Part shown: one piece after another, positions 25,169 to 36,349 of the stretch
How the letters are laid out: every line of letters begins with the position of its first letter
Position numbering within the stretch: position 1 is the stretch's first letter
Assembly (NCBI GenBank): GCA_021904315.1
Contig: CM038919.1
Span: 20,563,666-20,627,665, forward strand
DNA length: 64,000 nucleotides
Origin: Sphagnum magellanicum
Lineage: Eukaryota > Streptophyta > Sphagnopsida > Sphagnales > Sphagnaceae
Direction: 5' to 3'
Translations under genes and position numbers: made by a program
The notes under the pieces: generated by a model
What the model saw: the letters and a program-made list of their open reading frames with translations, nothing else
The model's database searches: none
Told to the model about the DNA's origin: nothing

Positions 25169-25241
25169 GTAGGTAGGTAGGTAGGTAGGTAGGTAGGTAG
25201 GTAGGAAGGTGGGAAGGTATGGTAAGTAGGTAGGTAGGTAT
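25169..25241. repeat. (GGTA)n microsatellite
   Basis: A run of about ten GGTA units, then a shorter imperfect run. Confidence 0.9.
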
Positions 25242-26246
25242 ATCTGTGTCATAACTTGAGTTGTAAGGTTTTTTTTTAAAAAATTAAATAATTAAAATTT
25301 TAAATTTTATTTTAATAATTAAATTATTATTATTATTTCTATTATTATTATTATTATTTTATTTAAAATTTGTGAGAAACGAAAATTAGGCGAGTTATTT
25401 ATCCAAATAGTAGAAAAATTAGTCGAATTTACACTATATAAATTTTTTAAATTCTTCCCAAAAAACATTTTTGTTGAAAAAGCCACAAAAATTTGTGGCA
25501 AAAATATCACTCAGTTATGTACTCTAGCCTAGTGACTTTTTTTCTGGCGAAAACTTTCCATTTTGTCAAAACAAAAAAGTCTTAAGGAACACCTGGTCAA
25601 GTGAACTTTTTGGCAAAATTTCCCAAACAATTGCCACATTTTAAGGAAGAAAGTTATGAAATTGCCCAAGATATTTGGAGGATTTGGGCACAATTTTAGC
25701 TTTCTTCTTTTGAAATAGCCATGTTTAGCCACTAGGTTCTAGTAGTTGGCCAATATGTAATAGGATTCTTAGATTTTTTATGAATCTATTTGTCTTGTAA
25801 CCAGATTTGGCTAAATTATTTTTTTCATTGATCGCCACTTTATTAAGTACAACAAGAGAAAATTGCAAAAAAAAAAAAGGAAAAAAAAAACCACTGATAT
25901 AACCACTTTATTTTTAGACTATATTTTATGGATTTTCAATGCAAATAAACTTAAGAACTTCCATTTTTATAAAAAATAAAAATTCAATTCTCTTTATTTT
26001 TTCTTGCTTGGTGGGATTACAAAATACAATAATAGAGTAATAATTTCATTTACATTTTTTTTTTCACCTTAACTAACTTTTGAAATTTCTACCCTACGGA
26101 AAAGAAACCGTTAGGTAAGGTCAGTGTGACCCAACGGACTTCTTTTTCTTTTTTCTTTTTTCTTGTTTCTTTTCGTCCTTTTGTTTGCTTTGGGGAGTTG
26201 TTTCTTTCGAGGAACGTTGGTAACTGAACCTTGTTCTTTCCTATTG

Positions 26247-26313
26247 GCGGGGGCGGGACGTGGGGGCGGGCGGGCGGGGGCGGGACGTGGGGGCGGGCGG
26301 GCGGGGGCGGGGA
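26247..26313. repeat. G-rich minisatellite, about 27-bp unit, two-plus copies
   Basis: Two copies of a unit containing GGGCGGGACGTGGGGGCG and a partial third form a 67-bp block of almost pure G and C in very AT-rich DNA. It has many runs of three or more G on the plus strand and could fold as a G-quadruplex. Confidence 0.85.
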
Positions 26314-27599
26314 TTTTTAAGTTAATGAAAAAGTACACACCGTCCAATCGTGAGTTCGAATCCTGTCAGCTACAAAAGCTGTGTCAGTGAGATGCAGTAC
26401 ACCTGGTCAGTACTCAGTTAGTGCTCACACAGACTCTAATTTTGTAGTGATTTCTAAGAATTATTTATTTTTTGTTTTCATTAATTCTTTTCAATTCTTT
26501 TGAGAAAATATCCTAAAATTACAATGTTAAATTGAATTAAAAATATTTTTTAAATTAAATTTTTAGTTAAAATTACAATGTTTACAATGTTAGTGTAAAT
26601 GTTTTACACTTATATTTACATCATTTTACACAACCTAAAATTTATTTACATTGTTTTACGATTACATTTATATGTCACTTCTTATATATTTGCATTTACA
26701 CTTTTTGAAACATTTTTTTTACATTTACACAGATTGTAAAAAATATTGTCAAGTTGATTTACATTTTCACATTGTGTAAATCTAAAAACATTTACATGCA
26801 CCACATTGGGTTAAACTTACATTATCTTAGGGAATTCTTTATATGCCCAATTAGGGTTTAGCCACAAGATGAATGAGTTTTATGTTTCATGATCACTAGT
26901 GGTTATTTTTAGTTTGCTCAAATATGTAAGTAAATCCAATTTGAAAAATAAGGGCTTTAAACATCACATTTGGAGAGATAATATTGAGTGACAATAATGA
27001 TAATTATATTTAAAGATGTTTTGATCTTGCATGATTCAAAGAGGTTAGCACGATAAATAGGTCAAATCTTATAATTAACATAGTAAAAATAGTGGTGTAT
27101 GGTATGTGTTGTTCAAACCAAGGTTAGGCAATTCTCATTTTTTTCATGAGATTTGTCCATTCCGGTTTTTAGAACCATTTTAAAGAACTTGTCAAGTTTT
27201 TAAAATATATATAATTTCAAGGTTAGAAAACCATTCAATGCTTTAAAACTTTGGGAAAAGAAAATTTAATTAGTTTTTAGTCAAGTTGATTTTCACAAAT
27301 TTTTGAACTAGTGGCTTCAAATATGGTTCTCACAACCTAATTATTAAAAATATATATTATTTTTAAAATTCAAATAAAGATGAAAATAAAAATTATTTGC
27401 AAAAGCATGATGAAAATGCATAAAGTTAAGTTTTTTTAATTTCAAATTTCATCTAGTTCAAATTCATTTTCAATTTTTTCTAATTCCTCTTTAAAATCCA
27501 CTTCAATAAACTCTACAAGATTACAATGAGATTTGCAACAAATTCTTGGGTTATTATGTCAATTCTTATTAACAAATTTTATTTTTTTCAAGTTTTTCA

Positions 27600-28720
27600 A
27601 TTTTAAGTGATATTTCTTAAGTCAATGAGTATGGCCACTTTTTAAAAAATCCTTTCAATCTTTATTTGTGATCCAACAATTCCCAATATTTGTTGAGAAA
27701 AAAAAACATTGGGGAAAATGGATTCACAAAATTTTCACCATTGGAAAGGACATTTATTTCCTGAACATCCACTTGAAGTTTCCTACAAATCAACAATTAT
27801 CTATTAATTAATTCTTTGACCAATTCACTTGTGCTAGGAATCATTTCAAAAAACCCATGTTATAGTTTTCATCAACTTTTTATTTTGTAAATCCAATTTC
27901 ACAATTTGGCACAAGATGCAAGTGATGATAACACTTCAAAAGCATAGAATGTAACGGTTTTTTTATCATACTATTTAATAATTGAAATATCTTGCTCATG
28001 ATTAACAAATGAAGACACCAAATGAAGACTTTTTAATTATGTATCTAACATCAACAAAAAAATGTTGTAAGTTTTTCTTTCTTCAATTTTTTTTTAAAAT
28101 GAAAGGAGAAAACTTAATGGAAACATATCTAAAGTTTTTGCAAACTTTTTCATATGTTGTCCCATATTGGTATGCTTGAGAAAATGCATGGCCAAAGCAA
28201 GTGCCTTGGAAGTTTTCCTCCAAACCAAGAAGTTCATAATTCACCACAAATTTTTGTGTTAATTTCATTACATTCAAGTTTGTACCTTCATACTTCACAT
28301 ATGTAATATCTTAAGTTATCCAACAATTGAATAAGGTTTCATGCCAATGCTTGACCTTTGGTTTTACTTGCTTCAAACAACCTTATTTAGATATCTTTAG
28401 GTTGCCAATCCATACCCCCAAAAAACTAATCACTAAGGCAAAAACATCACATTGTATTCCCTTTGACATCCATAAATCAAATCTAATTATTGTAAAAGAT
28501 CATTCTTTCAATTTTGGCAAAACATACTTTTGTTTTGTTTTCTCCACCAAATGAAATAAAACCTTTCATGAATTTTTTGTTTTCAAAAGAAACACAACTT
28601 TTGGATGTAAATGGGTTGTAATACATTTCAACAAAGTACTTCTCACAAATTGAATAGGTAGTTGATTTTCAACAACCAAAAGGTCGAAGTCTTGTAGAAA
28701 TTGTTTTTGTTACACAACAT
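27600..28720 (-). pseudogene. hAT transposase remnant (Ac-like)
   Basis: The minus-strand frame 28298-28083 reads KYEGTNLNVMKLTQKFVVNY, then ENFQGTCFGHAFSQAYQY, then TYEKVCKNFRYVSIK. These match in order the central region of a common plant hAT transposase type. Just upstream on the same strand lie IRLFEASKTKGQALA and MKGFISFGGENK-like blocks (about 28360-28560), in shifted frames. Downstream, a degenerate part runs to about 27600. Many stops and frame breaks make it inactive. Ends were not found. Confidence 0.65.
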
Positions 28721-31700
28721 CTTCATTAAAAGGATCTTTTGCATAAAAAAATGGTCATATTTTAGAACTAAACACATTAGGTTTCTTTTTTGAAGGTGAT
28801 TTTCCAATACAACTTTCACTAAATTGCTCACTTCCTTTCAAAAGTTTTTGCAAACATCTTATTTCTTTTTCAAAATTCTATACATACAATTTTTGCAAAT
28901 TTAATTTCATCCTTTTTTCATCACTATTAATAGTTCTAGATCGTGTTTGTAAGCTCTTATTTTCTTCCATAGCTTCTATCAAAGATTTCTTTTTTATAGA
29001 AACTTCATTGGGGAAAATATCCTAAAACTAGTATTGTTTCATTTTTCAACAACAATTTTCATAAAAGGTGTAAATCAAAATGGAAATGCTAAAATAAAGA
29101 AATACATTGTCAAACTTGGATAAATTTGGAATGTGTTTTAGTGTCTTATGTTTTAGATGCTATCAACCTAGGAATTTCTCTTCAACATTTAAACATTTGC
29201 AAACATTTACACGAGATCTCATTTTCAATCATCATGGCAAAAAATAAACAATAAAAAAATGTCCAACTTCTTCCAGTAGACAAAAATCCTAACAAAAACT
29301 AACAAACAAATGAACAAAAAAATATGAATTATAAAAGAAAAAATGAAACAATAAGAAAAAACTAGAAACAAATTATAGAAATAAAAATAACAACCAACAA
29401 ACCAAAAAAAAGAAAAGATTTTTTTTTTTGAAAAAAAAAAAGGTTGAAAAAAACTTACATGTTGAATTGACGTCTAACACCTATAAAAGAGACTGGGAAG
29501 GGGGAAGTATTAAATTTGAACAAGGAAAATAAATAAAGCTAAAATAGTGAAACAAAAGAATAATGAATTAAGGGAATAACAAAACAAAAAACGTAAGTTA
29601 ATAAAGTATCTAAAGTGGAAATGCAACAAGGTGTAATGAAATAAAGGATTAATGAAGCAAAAAGTGTAAGTTAAAAGGGTACCTAAAGTGGCGATGTAAT
29701 AAGGTGTAATGAAATGACGAAATAGAAAAGCAAGGGAGTTACAAAACAAGGGTGTAGTGAGGGAGTAACAAAATAACGGCACAGTGAAGCAAGATGAGAA
29801 AAGAATAGATGAAACAATGCAACAACAAAAGGAGCAATGAAGCAAGAAAGCAACAAAGTTAAGGATCACCAAAAAAAACATAGTGAGGCCAAGCAAAATT
29901 TTGCCCCATTTATATTCAAGAGTTATCATTGGGCAACAAAACCACTAAAGCCTAAACCTAAAACCTAATGAAGATTAACATTGGTGTTTTTTCATACCTT
30001 TCTAAATTTTCATTGAGTTAGTTTTCACCTTAGTGGGAATTGGTGTTCATGTTTTCATAATGGGTATCATTTTAGTAACATATGTAGGTTTCCAATTTGA
30101 GAACTAACCTAAAACCTATAAAGTTTTCACAAAAAATGAAAACCACTCAACACTAATTCAAACCTACTTACAAACGTAGTCCAAATATTCAATCATCTTA
30201 AAATAAGTTAATAAAAGTTTGAGATGGGTTCAATATGAGTGTTGTGTGGGTATTTGGAGGGAGGGGGTTGAAACTCAATGGGTTTAAGCCCAAGTAAGGA
30301 GAACTTGGCCAAAACTTGACCTTTTTGGACATCTAGGTGTAACATGAAATCATATGACCTAGTTCAATGGTAGAACTAAGCCAAAACATGTAACATAAAA
30401 TCCAACCATTGGTTGATTAGGGTTCAAAGTCCAAACATATATGTTTTTTCTTCATTTAATTTTGAATTTTTATAGATTGTAAAGTTTAGGCCATTAAGGG
30501 GTTTTTTTTTTCTAAACTTTATCCAAATTTACTCACAAATTGCAAAGTTCTTCCATTGCTTACAAAGCTTGGATGCTTTACATTTGTGTTCTTCTTGTTG
30601 TGATTTTTTTTGTTGTGGTTGTTTCAAAGGTGAGTTGGTTATGCTTGTTTTTTTCTTTTTTGCTAGCTTTTTTTTCAACCTTCTTTTCTCCTTTGTTTCT
30701 TATTTATTCATCACGCACACACTTTTTCTTCTTATGACAAATGCTGTAAGCTTCTAGGTTCTTGGTCAATGTTTTTTTCTTGTTGGCATCAACAATTTTG
30801 TTTCTACTCAATGCTTCAAGCATTTTGCTTGCATACCTCCCTTTTTTGTTTTTTTGTTTAGTTTGGCTTTTTTTCACCTCGCCACATCCTCATTCTTTTA
30901 CCTTTGTATCATTTGTTTTTTTTCTTTTCATGACACACAAGCTTTTTCTTTTGTTATGTTTCCTTTGTACTATAGGTATTGGAAAGGCATACTTTGATTT
31001 TGTTTGCAACTTCTCATTTGTTGATGATTTCATGTTTTATGATCATTGGTGATTTTGGGCTTCATGATTGTGAGTGATTTTGAATTTTGCAATTGTTGAT
31101 GATTTCATGTTTTGTGATTGGATATTTCCATGGTATGGTGTACACATTTTCTATTGAAACTAGAGGTACATATAATATTAAAAGTACTCACAAATAAAAC
31201 TTCATTCATTTTGAATTCTTCTAAAGATTTATATATTTGATTTGGGCCTTAACAATAATTTTAAAAATATAAACCATGAATATGCAATTGATTCATATGT
31301 TTGTTTTTATGTAATTGCACACCAATCATTTGATAAACAAATATTTAAAACACTTTGTTTAATAAGAGTTTACTATTTTCATTTTCATTAATTTTAAATT
31401 TTCATTTTATCTTTCTAGAATGATAAAAATAACACTTAACCCAACTACATTTTTAATGGAAAAAAATTTACAATTTAAAAAGATCATAATCATCAACATT
31501 ATCATAACATATTGTATTACCAAATACTTATTTATCATCTAATATGAACACCATGTTTTTGAAAGAAACAAAAAGTTTTCATGGAGAAGATTGCTCATTA
31601 TGGTTGTTTCTTTGAATGTGAAAAATTTCATGAACAAATTCCCATTATAACTAATATTTTTTTTGTGCTTTCATTATGTTACATTTTTTATGACAAGCTC

Positions 31701-33184
31701 TGTAAGTTAGAAATGTACTTTAATCAAACATTGCATTGTTCAAATGTGCAACAATTTCATGACATAATCAGAATTTAGGATGTTATATATCTTTAATTGC
31801 ATGATTCTATCACAAAATCTTTTCCAAATATATAAAAAAGCACATAAAAAATGTGTCATAGTGAAAATTATCAAGCTATGACCCCGTTTGTGTACACCGT
31901 ACCATGAAAACACTTGATCACCAATGGTTTTCATTATTTTTTATTGTGACTTTGTGTTTTTTCAATTTCATTCATCAACAATTTCATGTTTTAGTTTTGA
32001 TTGTCAATTATAAGTAAATTGTTCATGCCATTCCCTACTTGTTAAAGGTTCAAGTGTTGCAAAAAATGGGGACCTAAGGTATTGGTTGCCACATCTCATT
32101 AGCCATTGTTGATTTTTTTTGTTTGGTTTTTTGTGTTTTTCTTTTGTTGCATGAGTGTGAAGCTTTAAGATAAGTGAAGGTGTGAATATTTGTAGGGACA
32201 ATAGAGGGAACAAAGTGTTCTTATATAAGAGAGAATCTAATATTATAAAAAAAAATCCAAATTTTAATTGAATAAGCTTGTGACTTGGATTTATGACCAG
32301 ATTTGCTTCATGGACCTTGAGTTTATGTCAATTTTAATTGACAACCCTAAACCCGAACTATAATCCGACCCACCTCCTTTTCAAAAACCCTAAATCAGTA
32401 AACCTAATCCCCACCATGTCTTGGGAAAAGCAACAAGAAGCTTATCCAAAGGTTTTAGCAAAATGGGAAAAAATTATGTAACCTTACTTGGAGGTTCTAC
32501 TAATTTAAAAATAAAATAAAAATCCAAGACCACAAGTTCCTTTCAAAACAAATACCTAACCAACATTGAATTATACTCATCACCCCATGACTCCTCATTG
32601 CACCACATTCAATAAGGTTGGTCCTTATTGAGTAACAAAAGAGTGGCACAAAAAAGAAAATAGCCCTACAAATTCATGCAAAACACACATTCAATTCATC
32701 AATTTCAATCTACTTCTATAAATATTTGTACCACTACACCAAGTTCAAGGCTACAATGCACTTCTCTCACTTCATCTCCAACAATTGAATCTAATATGTT
32801 TTCAAAGAAGTCAGGTGTGATGAACTTTATACTTACATCTATTAGGTATTATACTTTCAAATCAGCTTAACAAATTGATTTTGTGTATATATATATCTTT
32901 CCTTTGGTTACATCCCAATTGTAGCTTGATGTGTGACATGAAGATCATTGAATCCTTATGAAGCTTGTCCATAAAGTTTTCAGAATTCCTCATCAGAAAT
33001 TTCTCTTTGCAGCCATCAACCCAATATGCTCCCTAAATTCAAAAAGCTTCAATCCTCACGAGACTCCTCCAGCAGCATAAATTCCCAAATCCAAGCATCC
33101 TCATCATCATCATCATCATCGTTGTGCAGCACCCATGGCTGCTCCCCTTTTCTTAAGTTCTCATGAAGCTCCAAGCAGAAAATT
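28721..33184. other. AT-rich intergenic tract; no gene recognised
   Basis: Long A/T-rich sequence. Hydrophobic open frames at 29510-29929 (minus) and 30540-31052 (plus) are products of T-rich low-complexity DNA and show no family. A two-copy tandem repeat lies at 29585-29722. Confidence 0.45.
29585..29722. repeat. Two-copy tandem repeat, period about 73 bp
   Basis: The motif GTAAGTTAA, then CTAAAGTGG, then AAGGTGTAATGAAAT occurs twice, offset by 73 bp with scattered differences. This repetition also explains the long hydrophobic minus-strand frame that crosses it. Confidence 0.7.
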
Positions 33185-35472
33185 TCAGAAATTGTCATCA
33201 TCAGAATCATCATAACAACAGCACCCATTTGTATGTATAAGTGTGGTGTGGGTACCAAGTGCCTCCTCAGCAATCAGCTCATTCCCCTGATAACCAGTTC
33301 TGCAGCAACAAAATTTATTATGCTCAGAGAAACACCTACTAGCAATACTCCAAAATGTGGAACAGCTTTCTTCATGTCACCTGAAAGTCACCCACAAGCC
33401 AACATGTCATGGTTCACACTAACAATTTCAGTGCAAAATCTCAGCAATCTTTGAAACCCAGTCTCCAGAATTGAAAACTGATCTGTTGATGAATCTGCTG
33501 TATGACAGTTGAATACAGAAGAATTTTTAGGACGTGCCACTGATGGAAATATTATTGTACTAGGCTGAGTTTCCTCAATTGGTCATGGGGATCTCATGCA
33601 TACCCTAATCTTGAGCTTGCAGGGTGAGGTTTTCACCTAAATTAGATTCCGGATGTATCATGCTCCCTACAACAGCCAATCAAAAGATGTAAAAGATATC
33701 AGAGTCCAAACTTCCAGTGTTTACATTATGTTAAGTTTCAAGGAGCATTATGCTCATATAGAGATGACATTCAAAGAAGGGGTGAAAATTTTGCCAATGG
33801 GTCGGTCATGAGCTTTAATGTCTTTCTACTACTGCTCATCACTTCATGTTCCCCCACTCTTTGCATTATTAGACTTCCAGTATAATTTGCATTGTTGTTA
33901 ACCCCAAAACATCAAGTGTTCTGAAATCCCAAGGGAAAGTGGACCAAAATGGTCTGCCTTGATGTTTAGGGGTTAAGAGTCATCACGTAAATTTGCTTAC
34001 TCTGATCCATTGAGGGAGTGTGCAATCTGGGTCTAGATGAGCTTGATCCACAACTGTCTGGCACCTACATGCCAACATCACCAAGAAAAAAGAAAACCAA
34101 GTTCTTCAAACACTGAAGTTGCACCAAAAAATTGTTTTTCCATCATCATATCCAATCTCATAATCTATTAATTGAAAGTCGATAAACAACTACTATATGT
34201 ATTCAGAGAGACAGATTTGATGAAATCGGTTTCTTGCACAGACGTGTATCCCCAAAAGCTGCACAGCTGCTTTGAAGCATCTCAACAAAATTTTCAACAG
34301 TTTACCTCGACTCCATTGGGTATGAGAAGGAAATCGATTCCTTGAACAGAAATCAAATCTGTTGTAAACAGATCAGGATCGACAATCCTTGCTTCACCAT
34401 CTATGAGGATCCCCGAGATACCATCACTGATCAGATTCAGTGATTCCTTCTTGTATTGGCTAAGAGGTACCCATGCCTTGCCATCTGCACCATCCACATG
34501 CACGCATGCACTTTTCCCCATTTTAGGTCTACAAATCATCACTGAAAATACCACAGCAATTTTGCCACAGAAGTTCTGCAATTTGGATTTTTGCAATGTG
34601 GAATTGGCTGTACACTTCCAAAGAAATTGCTGCTGTAAACCTACAGAATTCTTCAAAATTGCAAACCTCATTGCCCAACAGGTGCTTCTCACCTTCTGTC
34701 AATGAGGTAATGGTGTTGTAGGTATATGCACCATCAACAATATGATACAATAAGATGTCTCGAGTAACAATTGCATTTTCTGCAAATTCAAGACATTCAT
34801 AACCCTGTTTGCAAAGCAAGAATCAAACAAAAAAGTTTCAGACTTGCACAAAAGTAATTTCAGAGCACTTGAGGTTTGCATGATCCTGTATGTGTAGCCA
34901 CCTGATGTTTGCAAAAATCGAGAAACAGTTTGCTAAAAATCAAATTGAGAGTCAATGAGGGTTGCAATGAAGTTCTGATCTAAAACATGCAATGATGATG
35001 ATGATCATCTGTCCCTGGCAGCAAAAGGAAAAAAAACACACACAGCCACACAGAAAAACCAAAACAAAAGTTGTAGATGTTGCAATATGCATGGAGTTTG
35101 TAAAATTTGATTTCAATGATGAAAGAATTTTTTTTCGCTGAAAAATTGTGAAAAGATCAATGCACAGGATACTACCTGCAAGGCATCATTGTCAGGTGCA
35201 AAGAAGGTCAAGGACAGAGGAAGGGAGTAAAATGAAAGGTTTGCTGCATTCATGATCAATGCAAGAGTGGAGTAATCAGCAGCGGATTCCAATCCAAGGT
35301 TTAGATCAGGAGCTTGAAAATCCATTCTGCTGCCATCATCTTCATTATCATGCTCTGAGCTATTCATGACAACTTTAGCTGCTGATAGATGGCAACCCAT
35401 GACAATGAACAGATGGCAAAAAACCAAGCTGATGATAACCATCTTTCTCTCTCTTGTGATCGGCATCATCAT
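33185..35472 (-). CDS. Secreted single-domain fasciclin (FAS1) protein, four exons
   Basis: Exons 35472-35176, 34804-34693, 34541-34306 and 33286-33185 join in phase and give 248 residues. FAS1 domains mediate adhesion at cell surfaces; plant members act in the wall or extracellular space. Residues about 11-33 form a signal peptide (VIISLVFCHLFIVMG). The FAS1 domain runs from about 58 to 212. It shows DYSTLALIMNAANLS and LTFFAPDNDALQ (first conserved region), LLYHIVDGAYTYNTI, and finally ARIVDPDLF and ISVQGIDFLLIP (second conserved region). No second FAS1 domain, GPI signal or arabinogalactan-type Pro repeat is seen, so it is closer to the single-FAS1 plant proteins than to classic FLAs. Exons 1-3 are well supported. 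The last exon, a short Cys/Asp-rich tail after a 1-kb intron, keeps phase but is less certain. Confidence 0.82.
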
Positions 35473-36099
35473 CCTTGTAGCTTCTACTCAGACTAGAAAT
35501 GAAATGCTTGTGAAAATCCCAATGCCAATGGTCTCCTGATTTTTGGATTTTGTAGATCAAGTTTTCCCAGTGCACATTGAAAGCCTGAGAGTTAAAACAG
35601 GTCTGTGTGAAAAAAAATTGCTGGTCAAAAGAAGATCCGAAGGACTGCATGATCAGGAGGAGCTCAGAATTAAAACTTTGAGCAGATCCTGAAGAGAAAG
35701 GACTTTGGTTTCTAAGAAAACCTAACTGCCAATTTGTGGTTACAGTCAGAGAGCAGCTGCAATTTGCTCACCTTTCACAGAACTTTGCTGATGAAGCCAA
35801 GCTCAATTCACTTGGTTAAATTTGTTCTTGGATCCAGAACTAGCAACAATATTTTTGTCATGTGGGTTGTTGATTGAGGAAAACAGTTGCACCCAATTGA
35901 AAAATTGCAGCCCAAATCAGGTAGAAATCTGTCATGAAGGATTGCACCCAAAAAACTCACGATCCCAACTAAGAAGTTCAAGAGCAACAACAATTTGTCA
36001 CCACTGATCAACAGATACATGGGAAAGGAACAAAATTTTGCTCAAAAAAAGTTTGCAGTTTTACATCACTCTCTGTATGGAGATGTTTCTTAGAATACT
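35473..36099. other. Upstream region of the FAS1 gene; no gene
   Basis: An ATG at 35650 on the minus strand opens a 91-codon frame that overlaps the FAS1 start in another frame. If the transcript begins that far upstream it would be an overlapping upstream ORF. Nothing else was recognised. Confidence 0.35.
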
Positions 36100-36349
36100 G
36101 TAGTACCTCTACCATTCCGGTAGTAATTAAATTGTTTTCAATAAATGCTACTCACAATGCCACAAGTTCTGAAAATTTGAAGCTTGGTGGTGTGATGTGC
36201 CTAAGTAGTGCAAAATTATTTCACATTTGTGTTAACCACCTCAACTATTAAGAATTTCAAGAAAGTTTTCATTTCACTGTTGAAGTGGAAAAACGAAAAC
36301 AACAATTATTCATCAAGAAGATGCTGGAATGGTAAAGGTACTATGATAG
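36100..36349. mobile_element. Short inverted-repeat element related to the 11.2-kb MITE
   Basis: The left end TAGTACCTCTACCATTCC near 36101 and the right end GGAATGGTAAAGGTACTAT near 36329-36348 are inverted copies with a few mismatches. They share the GTACCTTTACCATT core with the element at 11228-11559. The element is about 250 bp and non-coding. Confidence 0.55.

Larger units (their letters stand above)
24861..27599. other. Intergenic: tetranucleotide and GC-rich minisatellites, AT-rich sequence, no gene
   Basis: Beyond the two tandem repeats listed separately I see no coding block. A tRNA-like B-box occurs near 26350. The stretch 26400-27600 is extremely AT-rich. Confidence 0.45.

Noticed and set aside
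24864-25172. Possible divergent gene upstream of the MPB2C-like gene
   Set aside because: The overlapping plus-strand frames are Thr/Gln-rich low complexity, have no family match and run into the GGTA microsatellite region.
26338-26400. A tRNA gene suggested by GTTCGAATCC
   Set aside because: The flanking bases do not form a T stem or acceptor stem, and no cloverleaf can be drawn; it is at most a SINE relic.
29510-29929. 139-codon hydrophobic open frame on the minus strand resembling a membrane protein
   Set aside because: It is read from A/T-rich low-complexity DNA with a 73-bp tandem repeat. The hydrophobic look comes from TTT/CTT codons and no family pattern is seen.
30540-31052. Overlapping hydrophobic open frames on the plus strand
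   Set aside because: T-rich low-complexity sequence is open in several frames at once, which is not expected of a real gene.
31040-31970. Possible inverted-repeat element sharing GTGTACACC and TACCATG blocks
   Set aside because: Only about 20 bases match well; the rest is AT-rich and gives no consistent ends.
33049-33273. Alternative C-terminus of the FAS1 protein with a hydrophobic segment and Asp run
   Set aside because: That frame does not keep phase with the acceptor at 33287. The frame ending at 33185 does.
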